Shown piece after piece: positions 23,999-36,200 of a stretch of 64,000 nt of DNA. This stretch comes from Gossypium raimondii. Its lineage: Eukaryota; Streptophyta; Magnoliopsida; Malvales; Malvaceae. Made by a program: the position numbers and the translations under genes. Positions within the stretch are counted from its first letter, which is position 1. Every line of letters starts with the position of its first letter. Under the pieces are notes generated by a model that was given only the letters and a program-made list of their open reading frames with translations, did not search any database and was not told the DNA's origin. The stretch spans positions 46,913,192 through 46,977,191 of the forward strand of contig NC_068566.1 of assembly GCF_025698545.1 (NCBI RefSeq), written 5' to 3'.

Positions 23999-24268
23999 CG
24001 AACCAAATTGAAAGAAAAAAAAAAACGCTAACGAGCTAAAATGCCAAAGAAAACCCTAACGATCTAATAACAAAATCAAAATAAACAAACAAACAAAAAA
24101 GGCTTTAATATAAAGAAAAAAATTAACGAAAAGTGTAATTATAAAGAAATATCTTCGCAATTCGAGCTGGAAACTGTTATGTAGGCATCGAGATCCAATT
24201 GCTAAACGCCTCAATCAGATGATAATACATCCGAAACGAACCAGCAAGATCTAGGGATTTTGAGATCC

Positions 24269-24432
24269 CTGCAATCCTAATACAATAAAATTCAACTTCA
24301 AATTACAAAAAAGAACCGAATAAATAAATAAATTGAAACAAAAACTTAACGCATTAAATTCAAAAACAATAAGAGAAACCTAATGAATATTAAAAATAAT
24401 CAAATCGAAATACAACATATTAAACTACTTAC
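24269..24432 (-). other. Probable 5' UTR intron of SEC16
   Basis: Reading the minus strand, the segment starts with a near-perfect donor (gtaagtag) after 'cgcctgaattt' and ends with 'taggattgcag' before 'ggatctcaaaatccctag'. It would place a non-coding first exon at about 24433-24530, upstream of the ATG at 23998. This is a consensus-based prediction. Confidence 0.5.
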
Positions 24433-26056
24433 AAATTCAGGCGAAAACATGTGTAGTTACAACAAAAAAATTTAAAAGGGAAGAGAAAATAGAAAGCTCG
24501 ATTTCGTATCAGCCAAAGCCAAAGAGAGAAAACGTTGTTTTTGTTTTTTTTGTTTTTGTAGGAAACTATTTTTTTCCTGTTTTTGTTTTTTTTTTCTTTT
24601 TCTTTTTTCAGATGTGGAGTGTGTTAATTATTATTGGGGTAACTGCACGAAGATCCTCAATTTATGGATTAAATTGTTAAATTGATCTTTAATTTCAATA
24701 GGTTTCAATTGGATCCTCAAAGTCAAGTGTTGTTCCAATCAGACCCTTGCATATAAGGGTGAGCAAAAGTCAGTTAAAACCGACTTAATTGACTTGTTTG
24801 GTTTTTCTGTTTTGATTAAGATGTTTATATTGGTTATATCGATTAAGGTCTCGATTAGAATGATTAAGTTGATCGATTATCAATTTATTGAAATTCATAA
24901 TCGAATCAACCAATTTAATCAAATTAATATATTTATAATATATAATTTTTTTAATTTATTTTAAATAAGAGGGGAGGAAAAATCGGTTAATCAACTGAAA
25001 ACGATTAAAACCAAGAAAGGTCCATTAATTATTTATGAGAAAACCAACAGAATCAACCAAAATTGTATGGATTGATAAATAAATTTTCACACTTTAGATC
25101 CAAGCCAACATTTAATATAAAATTTGAAGGCTAGACCAAAAGGAAAACCTAATTAGAAAATATTTTAAATTAAGGATTCAATTGGAATATTTTGAAATTT
25201 AAAGACTACTTTAAAATTTAACTCATAATTTGAGACTTTTGATGCAATTAATCCAATTAACGTTTTTATGCAATTGCCCAAATTAAGTAAAAAAAAAAAC
25301 AAACTTGCGAGCCAAATGCCCGAGTCTACTCTCTATACGTAAACTGTAAATTTTGTAAAAATAAAATAAAAATAAAATGATTATAATTGTAACAAAAGAC
25401 ATTTTATTTTATCCAATAAAAAATAATATTGTTTGAATTGGCATAAAAATATTTAAGATTATAATTTTATTCTAGTAATTAATTTTTGTTATTAAAGTGA
25501 TCTTGCATTGCTTTAAAAATAAAAAAATAAAATTAAAGCTTTTTAACTATTTTTATTTTTTATATAAAATTTTCAACTACTATTTCTTCGAATCATTTAA
25601 AAGTATCAATGCATCTTAATTTAATAATTTAATAATTTAATAATTTATTTAATGATATATAAATACAAATGATTAATTTATTTATGATGATAAATTCTGA
25701 TTATTAATTTCAAAAACAGCTTTTTAATTAGTTGAGTTGAGTTGGGACATCATAATTTTTCTAGCCATCCAATTTTGTGGAGAAAATATAGGGACAATTT
25801 TCACCCACACCCTTGAAACTTGATCCTAATTAATCTCTAGTCCACAAAATTGTTAAGCTATGTTAACAGAAATTATAGAATTATTAGGAAAACCATACAC
25901 TTGTAACCTTCAAACCTTAATAACTTATAGTAAGTACAATTTTGATAAATTGTTCTAAAAATTAATAAACCAAATTTAAATACAGTTTTTTTCAAATCGG
26001 TTTTTTTAAATTAAATATTGTGTATTGATCGAACGGAATATTATCGCTTAAAATTA

Positions 26057-27030
26057 GGTAAAAGTATTGTGGAAACCCTTTGTACTAAAAGTTAGATTGC
26101 ATTTTATTTTCTTTAGTAAAAAATTAGGTAAATTAATTCTTGCATGTTATATCAATGAGCAAATTGAACATTTTTATTAAAAATTTCAATTATTTTTACT
26201 TTTAAAAACTGGTGGCGGGTAGAAGAACCAAGACAATTACACGTATACTTATCCATGGGCCGAGAAGGCCCACCTAAAAAGTGAGAGAGTTTGAGTAAAA
26301 ATATATGGCCCAAAAATAGGATTGGACAAAAAATAATGCCCGTTTTCTAAACGGGTCAGGCCTCAAGGTAAACTTTTTTTAGCCCAGACCCGAATTTGCA
26401 AAAAAATGAATTGTTGCTTTTTTTTTTACTGTTTTTCATTGTTTTGCTATCATTTCGCTATTATATTATTACTATTTTGTTGTTATTGTTTGCGTATTGT
26501 ATAACTTTTATTTTATTATTAATTTTGTTACTATTTTAGAGATATTTGTTTGCTAAGTTGTACTTATCTTAGTGTTATTTAAGTTTTTTTTTTAAATTTC
26601 TTTCCCATTTATTGGGAAACATTTATTTTAATATTTTTATTATATTCGATGTGTTATATTTTTTAATTTATTTTTATATAAAAAATTTAATATGAGCGGG
26701 TTGGGTCGGGTTTAGATTTTAGCATTTTTATCTCAATTGGACATGGGCAAAATTTTAGACTCATTTTTCAAGTCGAGTCAAGCCTGGGCCTAATTGTTTT
26801 ACTTGGCTCGACTCATGGACAACTCCAGTTACACGTGATGTGTCATGTGTACCTTATTCTGACGTACAAAGACTAATTTTTAACAAAAAAATGGATGAAA
26901 TCTTTAACAGAAGTCTAGTTTTCTCTTTAATCTAACATGTATAGACTAATTTGCCTATTTTTTAGTAGAAAGACAAAGTACAATCCAACTCTTAACACAA
27001 CTACACAAGTACCTCCACAATGCTTTTACC
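26057..27030. mobile_element. Mutator-type fold-back MITE, interrupted by a hAT-like insertion
   Basis: The left terminus ggtaaaagtattgtggaaac is the inverted partner of the right terminus cctccacaatgcttttacc. The inverted similarity continues inward for at least 150 bp (e.g. 'gcatgttatatcaatgagc' against 'taatctaacatgtatag'). It is the same family as 52620-52908, 58575-58942 and 35955-36200. The flanking target duplication is weak here (ttaaaatta / tgaaatatta). Confidence 0.7.
26245..26828. mobile_element. hAT-like non-autonomous element nested in the fold-back MITE
   Basis: The element is bounded by a perfect 8-bp direct repeat, ttacacgt at 26237-26244 and again at 26829-26836. The termini are inverted: 'cttatccatgggccgag' at the left and 'ggctcgactcatggacaac' at the right. 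The interior is rich in 'gggtcgggt' / 'cgggtcagg' motifs and A/T runs, with no transposase. It resembles the larger element at 62188-63287. Confidence 0.75.
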
Positions 27031-27499
27031 TGAAATATTATTTTGTTAAATTTTTTTCCTAATTGAAAAGCATTTTAGGAATTTACAATTGAATTACATA
27101 AAAATTGTTAAACATTTTACAACTTATAAAATTGAAGTGATATTTAAGTTGATTTCTGCACCCTTTCTTTAGCATCATTTCATTTTGCTATCGATCAACA
27201 ATTGTCATTGGAACATTTTCATGAAATTGGGATATTGATTGAGAGAAGTCCATATGATCAACAAAAACAAGTCCTTACTATTTTTGGGGTTAAAGTCTTT
27301 TTTAGTCCCCATGCTTGTCTTTAATTATTACTTTGGTATTTAAAGAAATTTTTAGTTCAATTTAATACCTAAAGTTGCACAATATTAGTTACATTAGTCC
27401 AACCTCCAAATCCGTCTCAAAAAAATTAGCGTGGCTTGTTGGGAAAGTGCCACGTGGCACAAACTTTAGTCAATTATGAAAAAAAACTAAAAAAACATA

Positions 27500-29480
27500 G
27501 AGAATATTTTTAAAAATGTAAAGAATTTAGGACAAATTTAGATAATTCTCATTTTTTTTAAAGTAAAAAATTCAAATCTGTAAAATTTAGGAAAATGCGG
27601 AACTCGAATCTGTAAAACAAGTTCGTGAAATTTTAAATAGAAAGATTTACATATTTAATATGAAAAATATTAATGGACGGTTAAGTAATTAAATCAAGAA
27701 AATCATTAATTGTAATATAGAGACTAAATTGTAAAAGTGCAATCATTATTGAGTTTTAAATTAGAAAATACATGAGGACTTAATTAGCAATTAACCAAAG
27801 GACTTAATAGTTATTTAACCATTTGTGTAACATGGATAGTGGAATATGATGTTCATTCACCCATTTTAATTAAGGAAGATTATTTATTAAACTAAGCATG
27901 TTTAAAAGTTAAAACTTAAGTTAATTAAGTTTAAATTACATCACTAATCAATGTATAAATAGCAAATGTTAGTGGAAGAGAGAATATCATCATCATTCTT
28001 CCTTCTTGTGTCGTCCCTAGCTATTGAAAGAAAGGAAAATATTTGCTCAAACCTTAGCCAAAATTGATTCAAATAATAAGTTAGGGATTGATTTTAATTT
28101 TATAGTTGATTTATGACATTAGTGACAAAATTGAATAAATTAAATTCTGTTAGGAAATTATCTTATAGATCAAAAGTTTTGAGTTCCTAATGAAAGAATG
28201 TGAAATCGGATTTTAATTCAATACTAAATATTGAAAAATATGACCATTTTCGGATATAATGACTAAAATGAATAAAATATAAATTATGTTAAATTGTTGT
28301 GCTTTCATGTGTTTGTGTGAAACTTTCTATTATAGAATTTATCGTACGTTGCTAAAGACGACCCAAGCCATCTTGAGATAAAAGAAATGCGAAGGTCGTA
28401 GACAAATAGCCTATTCTAGTTTGTGCTTTCATGATTGAATTCAAATTATATATATTTTGTTGTTGCAATTAGATTGCTTAAGGTAATGATCTTACTTGTC
28501 TCATGAATATGTAAGTATGAAATAGTAGGTGCTTTTAAAAAAAATGTGATAATAGTCAGGGTCGAAATCAGAAGATTTGTTTAGGGAGGTCGAAATTAAA
28601 TTGTAATTCTTATAATAGCAAAATGAAATTTCACCATTTTAATAGTCTATATCTTTATAATTTTTAAAGGATTAAATTAAAATTTTATATTATTAAGGTG
28701 GCCAAATTGCAATTTTGCCTTACTAATTTAAAATTTTAAAAAATTTAAAGGGCATAAATAGAAATTTTCCCATTTTAAGGGCCCCTGCTATCCCCTAGTT
28801 TCGCCATTGATAATAGTGCATATGATGATATGAAATAGTATGAAATTGATTTGAGCATGATGTGAATTTGTTATGTATCAATTCATGATATATGAACCGT
28901 TATGTTTGAAACATTGAATATCTTATTAACGATCTCGGATAAAGTCGGGTATAATTGGCATGTCATAAGATTAGTGTACGAGATTTTACTTTGGTTTATA
29001 CTGATGAGGTGCAGAGCGCAAATTATACTTCGAATGTGCCAATGAGGCACTGAGTGCCAGATATATTGGTGTGACGGTCGGATGATCCATGTATCCATGT
29101 ATCTATCTTAAGTTTGTATCTGGTTAATAAGGATTATGAAACATGTACTTTGCTTATTGACATTTGATATTGAATGTTAAAGGTGAATTGTATAAATGTA
29201 AATTAATGTTAAAGTAATAAAAGATGACGCGTGAAAGACCATGTGATCTGGTTAATACGAGCCTTGAGTGCCAATAGAGTTATAAAATTAATTTATCATA
29301 AATTTCATAAAATTTTTATAATTTTGGAAAAGTTTCTGTTTTTAAAAATTGTGAAATTTTTTTATTTTGTTGGAGTTTTTTTATACTTTTTCAAAAAAAT
29401 ATTTTTTCTGATTTTTAAAATATTTGTATATTTTTAAATTTGTTTTAATCAGTGACTAAAGCTTGTGCTCTCGATGAACC
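27500..29480. repeat. Decayed LTR-like dispersed repeat
   Basis: Stretches such as 28880-29100 (gatctcggataaagtcgggt, gaggtgcagagcgcaaatta, gaggcactgagtgccagata) have the spacing and tandem 'gtgc/tgcc' wording of plant Gypsy LTR interiors I have seen. No paired LTR or polyprotein is visible. It may be a solo LTR. A small hAT-like MITE (28557-28809) lies inside it. Confidence 0.35.
28557..28809. mobile_element. Small hAT-type MITE, copy 1
   Basis: This 253-bp element is flanked by a perfect 8-bp duplication, ataatagt (28549-28556 and 28810-28817). Its ends are inverted: cagggtcgaaatcag at the left, ctagtttcgccattg at the right. The interior ('tttaatagtctatatcttta', 'ttaaagggcataaatagaaa') matches copy 2 at 32507-32737. 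Confidence 0.85.
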
Positions 29481-29771
29481 GTGCTAGCTTTTTTTAAATG
29501 GATTTGAAGGTTAGACTAATATGACTAACTTTTGTAAGTTGAAGTATTAAATCGAATAAAAAAAATTAGTACCAAATGGCAAATAGGGACAACTATAAGA
29601 GCTAAATAAGGATTTAACCTTTATTTTTATGGAAACAAATCATTTCTAATTGATTGCTTAATTTTCATGGTCAAATCATGAAATTATGTCGTCAAAAGCC
29701 TATCATTAGAAACTATGTTTGTTTGGACAAAGTGTGCTTCAGCCACAATGCTACTTTAATCTTAAAAACAT

Positions 29772-30092
29772 GGGTTAATATACTAATTGGTACCTATGTT
29801 TGGCTTCAACGTTGAATTTGATATTTAGAGATTTTTTGTTCCACTTATGTACTTGAGTTTAGTTTCACTCTTCAATTTGATATTTGAATTTCTTTTTTTT
29901 CTCACTTAAGTACCTATATATTTTTTACTGGAGCACATGTGTCAACTATTCGTTGGGCCACGTGGTGCTATTTGGTCTAGATACCAAATTGAACATTGAA
30001 GCCAAACTTAGTTACTAAATTGGAATAAATAAGGCTCAAGTACTAAATTGAATATTGAAGCCAAATTCAAATATAAAATAATATATTAACCT
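29772..30092. repeat. Fold-back MITE-like element
   Basis: The left end (ggttaatatactaattggta ... tttggcttcaacgttgaat) is mirrored by the right end (ttgaatattgaagccaaatt ... ataatatattaacctt). About 320 bp, no ORF. Confidence 0.65.
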
Positions 30093-30728
30093 TCAAAACA
30101 TACATTATTGGGAGTTCTTCAAAAGAAGAAAAAAAACTATAATTAAGATTTCTAGTTCTATGGCACATCCATATTGTGGGTAAAAAAAAGTGTATGTACA
30201 TATATTTATAAAAAAAATTATATTAAAATCAAGTGAGTCATTGGTTGAAATGATTTAAATGTTTAAAATTCATAGTTTATAAGTTTAAATCCTGTTATTG
30301 TTATAGTATTAGTTTACTAAAAACATGAAATAATAAATATACCTTTGTTATACCCTTACTTCACAGGGGCAACCCCTCGAGCGGATTCCTTGGATAGACT
30401 TCTTAGTATGGCACTCACAAAGGTCCCACCTACTCCTTGAGCACACTCTTCAAAAATATTTCTTGGCTTAATATTCGTGTAGACCCCATTAACTAATTGT
30501 CATCTTTGAATCCAATTACCGCATCCCATTTAAAGTGATTGACAACACGTTCAATTGCCACCCTACCTAGGTATATAGTGGCGGGCCACTTGTTTGTGAG
30601 CCACCAATATGGACTTCACATGTGACACCTTAAGACTGTAGCTAAGAGTATAAAATCCCTTGACTCCAATAGAAAAGGGGATTCTCTTTTCTCTCTCATC
30701 CCCCTATTCTCCTTCAACCTTCTTTTCT

Positions 30729-32394
30729 TGTAATGACCCAAAATTCACAAGCATCGAAAAAGTACATTATCGGGCCTCTGTCTTAGTAAATTGAGTTCGA
30801 AAATAATTATTAGAAATATTTATTAGACTAGTTGTGTGTTTAATTAGGTTTTAGATAGGTGAATTTAGCCTAATTAAAGTAATTAGTAAAAAGGATTAAA
30901 TTACAATAGAAGTAAAAGTTTAATTATAGATTAAAATAAAATAAGAGGGACTAAATAGGTAAATAAGCCAATAGCTAAAGTTAGGCGGCAATAGATGGAA
31001 AAATCTTAGATTTTTATGTTTTATATATATTATTTTATTATATAATATATATTATATTATATTATATTGTTTTATATTATATAAATTAAATAGATAACAA
31101 ATGTATGGTAAAGATTAAGGCAAGTGTAATAGTAATAATTACATAGGTACACTTGTAATAAAATAAATATATGCTTAAATAATAAGTAAAGATTTTTTAA
31201 AATATATTATTATTAATATTATTAGTTAAAATAAAAGAAATAAAGTAAAAGAAACAATGAAACAAAGAAGAAAAGAAACAGAATAGCTAGAAAAGAAACA
31301 GAGAAAGAGACAAAAACAGGGGAAGAAAAAGGGAAAGAAAATAAAAAAGGGAAATTGAGATTTTAAAGCTTCAAGTTAATTGGTAAGCTAAATTTAGCCA
31401 TTTTCTCTTCATTTTGATGTTTTAGAAGCTTTAAAACAAAGTTTTGTCTCTAACAAATAAACCCTCAATTCCACCATTTATTCAACATAAACCCTAATTT
31501 AAGGCTTTTTGTAACTTAATCCCAACTATGTAAAACTTACAACTTAGTTTACAAATCATTCTTTTTATCTATTCTAACTAGAAATTCTATCAACTAAACC
31601 CCTAATTTAACAACTTGTTCAAAATGAATCATGTTCAAAAACCTATGAACTTCCATAACCTCCACTTAACTTCAACAAAACTTTGTTTTAAAGCTTCTAA
31701 AACATCAAAATGAAGAGAAAATGACTAAATTTAGCTTACCAATTAACTTGAAGCTTTAAAATCTCAATTTTCCTTTTTTATTTTCTTTCCCTTTTTCTTC
31801 CCCTGTTTTTCGTCTCTTTCTCTGTTTCTTTTCTAGCTATTCTGTTTCTTTTCTTCTTTGTTTCATTGTTTCTTTTACTTTATTTCTTTTATTTTAACTA
31901 ATAATATTAATAATAATATATTTTAAAAAATCTTTACTTATTATTTAAGCATATATTTATTTTTATTACAAGTGTACCTATGTAATTATTACTATTACAC
32001 TTGTCTTAATCTTTACCATACATTTGTCATCTATTTAATTTATATAATATAAAATAATATAATATAATATAATATATATTATATAATAAAATAATATATA
32101 TAAAACATAAAAATCTAAGATTTTTCCATCTATTGCCGCCTAACTTTAGCTATTGGCTTATTTACCTATTTAGTCCTCTTATTTTATTTTAATTTATAAT
32201 TAAACTTTCACTTCTATTGTAATTTAATCCTTTTACTAATTACTCTTAATTAGGCTAAATTCACCTATCTAAAACCTAATTAAACACACAACTAGTCTAA
32301 TAAATATTTCTAATAATTATTTTCGAACTCAATTTACTAAGACGGAGGCCCGATAATGTACTTTTTCGATGCTTGTGAATTTTGGGTCATTACA
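30729..32394. repeat. Long inverted repeat (hairpin), arms about 719 bp
   Basis: The left arm 30729-31447 starts tgtaatgacccaaaattcac. The right arm 31675-32394 is its reverse complement and ends with the matching gggtcattaca. I compared the outer ~170 bp and several inner blocks base by base and saw only scattered substitutions and small indels, so the arms are near-identical. The 227-bp loop (31448-31674) is unrelated to the arms. No ORF is present. The whole structure begins TG and ends CA, with tttct / tttcc as a possible 5-bp target duplication. It splits an older repeat whose parts flank it at 30340-30728 and 32395-32500. Origin (Mutator-like element, or two LTRs joined head to head) is undecided. 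Confidence 0.9.
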
Positions 32395-32506
32395 TTTCCA
32401 ACTCTATTTTATCTCCTCGAAGCACCCTCTATGGTGGCTCTCCGCCTTGTACCCAACTAGGTGAACCACCTAGCTCTCCTATCCACTCCACCTATTAGAT
32501 TCAAGT

Positions 32507-32737
32507 CAGGGGTGAAGAAAATTTTTTTTTTAGGGGGGACGAATGAAATTTTAATTTTAATAGTCTATATATTTATAGTTTTTAAATGATTAAATCAAAT
32601 TTTTATAATTTTAAGGGGAGCCAAAGTACAATTTTACCTTTATTAATTTAAAATTTTAAAAATTTTTAAAGGGCCTAAATAGTAATTTTCTATTTTAGGG
32701 GGGCGGGGCCCTTGCCAGCCCCCTAGATTCTCCTCTG
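32507..32737. mobile_element. Small hAT-type MITE, copy 2
   Basis: This 231-bp element is flanked by attcaagt (32499-32506) and attcaagc (32738-32745), an 8-bp duplication with one mismatch. The termini are caggggtgaag and gattctcctctg. Interior words ('tttaatagtctatatattta', 'ttaaagggcctaaatagtaa') match copy 1 at 28557-28809. Confidence 0.83.
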
Positions 32738-33963
32738 ATTCAAGCATCAACAATCTTGTATTAATATTTGTTGCTTTATGAACATAAAAATATTTTGATA
32801 ATTTTCAAACTAAATTTGTACCTGGTTAACTTGTATGCCAACTCAATCAAGCTTAATATAAGTATAGACATAAGATATAGATATTCAATGTTAAAAGAAT
32901 AGGATTACGATTATGTGTTTTGTTATATATATATATTTAAATTTTTAAAATAAATAAAATATTTATCATCGTTTTAATATAGAACTTATCATGGATAATA
33001 ATCATGTCAATATCTATATCTATACTTATATTTAAGATTCTTATTGAGTTGGTGTCGCTCTTCAATCTACCTGGTCTAATGAAAAATTTACCAAAACCCC
33101 TTGTTTTTTAAAGTAATAAATATTATTTTGAAGATAATTTTAACCTTTTATATAAAAATTTTAAAAATATCTACAAATAATAAAATTAAAAGACAAAACA
33201 TTATAATTTTTAATAATTCAATTTCATCCTTTCAAAGTCATATTTAACGGCTCTTTATCCAAGTTTCTCTAATTCTATATTGGACTAAACTCAAGATATC
33301 CTCAAATCACGTTAAATTTAAGATCAACTTTTTCATACCAAAAACGTTTAAATTCCTCTCAAGAAATAATAACTCCCATAAATTTGGTCTATGTATAGAT
33401 GCAACAAAATACAAAAAAGAAAAAGGAAAAAAAAATTGAAAACTAATTTCAACCATGATGTTTGAATTTTTCTTTTAAATACAAAGAAAAATATATATTT
33501 ATACTAATTGAGTCTTAACTAAATTGGCATGAGTATTGTTGTCAATGCAGGAGGATGTGGCTTTAAGTGTACTGAAGCGTATTATTTTTCTATTTATAGG
33601 CTGAGAAGGGGTTATGAGTAATTCTAGACATTGTGTCTAAAAAGAGCAGATATGATCAGAATTTATAATGAAATTTACTCGGTATTGAAATTGAGAGGAA
33701 CCATAAAATATGTTTTTACCTCAAAAAAGTACATGTGGTTGGAGATGATAATAGGTTTTCCTTATTCATCATCAGCATCATCATTACTGTATTCAGACAA
33801 GTAAACCCTACAAGAGAGGCTGAAGAACAAAGAACTGCTAGGGCTAGGTGAAAGCGTGATGGTGCAGGCAAGGTGCAATTTCGTAATGCAAACCCACGTA
33901 TCTGGGTTGAATATACGTAGTTGAAACTTGAAAAACCAGCAAATCCAAAAAGGGTTATATTCT

Positions 33964-34465
33964 GTCATTAATCCTTGTACTAAGTAAAAGTTGTGGATTT
34001 AGTCCATATATTTTAATTTGGTCATTTTAGTCTCTATTCTTTATGAATTTTAAAATTTCAAATTTGATTAAGTTAAGTTCTACTATTTCCAAAATATGAT
34101 GTGTCAAACATATTATCTCATATATAATATCATGTCAACTTCTTATTTCCACATATATATTATTTACAAAAATGTCACTATGAATTTAAAGGTCATCGTT
34201 TGCATTTAGATTGAGATTTCAAAATTCGAAAAATATAGGGACTAATAAATGATTTAGTTGGAGGATATAGACTAAATCTATAACTTTAGACACAATACAG
34301 GACTAACAGCAAAATTTAACCAAACAAAATTAATTGCTACCATTTGATCCGGACTGAAATTTCAAAATTTTAAAAATATAAAGACTAAAATTGATCAAAT
34401 TTAAGTATAGAGACTAAATTCATAACTTATATAAAAGTACAAAGACTTATTACAGAATTGGACCC
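33964..34465. repeat. Fold-back element of the 'tttagtcc' family
   Basis: The left end (taatccttgtactaagtaaa ... ggatttagtccatatattt) and right end (gagactaaattcataactta ... aaaagtacaaagactta) are inverted copies. A second internal partner at 34215-34320 suggests a nested or tandemly rearranged copy. Confidence 0.55.
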
Positions 34466-35954
34466 TCTTTTAAGTTCTCATCCATTCAACAATATATCCT
34501 ATATGGCTCGAAACAACAAAGTAACATACGCTAGTACTTATATATATAGCTGAAATAATAGCTCAAGGTATAGCAGAATGCAGACACACCCTATTGTGTA
34601 CTTATATATATATATATATATAAAATAACTTTAAGACTCGAAATAATTTGATTCGAGAAATTCAAATTTAAAATGACCCGAATCTTAAAAAAAATAATCG
34701 AATCACATTAAAAAGTAAAATATGGAATTAACTTACCTACTCTATCAGCTGGTGTAGCTTGAGGCAGACCCCCAATAAGCCATTGTAGATAATGCAGATG
34801 CTTGACCTCTTCTTTTTTATTTTTTTTATTTTTATATATAATAGAAAAATGAGTTGCCAAAAAGTAGGTCAATGTTTTTGCTATATGATTATCAGGTTTT
34901 CTCCTTCATGAAAACACTGTTTCATCTAATCCTATATATATATACCACTTTAAATGGTTGAATTTGATTGCTTCTTCTTCATTCTTCAAACAGTACCTAA
35001 CCTAAATTATGCTGATCCTGAAATGGAAATGGAAATATTTTCTTAATTAATTATATACAATGAATTAATTCTCTTTCCATATTTTTTTATTATTTCTTAT
35101 CAAATTTTGAAGTCAATTTATGAATTAAGCTGCCATTAAACTTCCAATAATCTTAAGGTGCCTTTGGATAACTCAAGTGCGTGGCACGTTTATCGCAGAA
35201 AGTGCCTCAGCGATTCCTTTGGATTGCATGTTTCGATGAATGGTTTTCAGACTATACTTAACGAGAGATTTATCGGGATATCAGTTGACTTATAAATCAA
35301 TATGAATTAATTAAATTATATTAAATTAAAATTTTAATTTTTTTTATATTTTTAAATTTTAATGATTTTTAAATGAATCGATTGAATTGGTAAACTATAA
35401 TTTGATTGGTTTAATCATCTTTTCGATTCTAATTTATTTCATTTTTAAAAATCATTTATTATTTTAGTTGTTAATTATTTTGGTTTAAAGGTTTTTTAAA
35501 TATTTTCATATTAATATAATAAATGTATTTATATAATTATATGTTAATTAATCAGAATATTTAAATTATTTCTATATTTTAGTAATTTTAATGTTTTTAA
35601 TTATTTATTAATTTTCAAATATGTTATAAGTTTTACTATGTACAAATGTTATTTTAATGTACCTAATAGTCATTTTATTTTCTCATTATAATTTACCTTA
35701 TTGCAATCATTGCGATTGAAACCAAACACATGTTTCATCACTGATTTGAATCTCACCACTACCGTAAATAATCTCATTGTCACTATTGTTTCAATGTCAC
35801 CAAAATCAATTTCATCACCCATCCAAATAGATCCTTAGTAGATAAGCTCTATTATTTTAAATATTTTAATCGATTAAATTGTATCTTCGACATTTTTGTT
35901 GAGATAGATAGAGTATATTGATAAATAATTCACATACGATATATTACAAGCTCA

Positions 35955-36200
35955 GATAAAAGTACCACGGAGGCCCCTATACTAGGAATCAGATTGAATT
36001 GTCTCTTCTTCTAAAAAAAATGGGCAAATTAGCTCATGTATATTATATCAAAGAGCAAACTGGTCATTTTGTTAAAAATTTCATCTATTTCTATTGTTAA
36101 AAACTGGTCTATGTTTATCCGCATGAGGTACATGTGACACATCACATGTTACTGTCTGGTCATTCCATTAACCACATCAAAGTTTAGTAGTACAAGGTTA
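35955..36200. mobile_element. Truncated Mutator-type fold-back MITE
   Basis: It begins 'agataaaagtaccacggagg' and 'cccctatactaggaatcaga', matching one terminus of the elements at 58575 and 52620. It continues through 'atatcaaagagcaaactgg' but lacks the matching second terminus. Confidence 0.55.
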
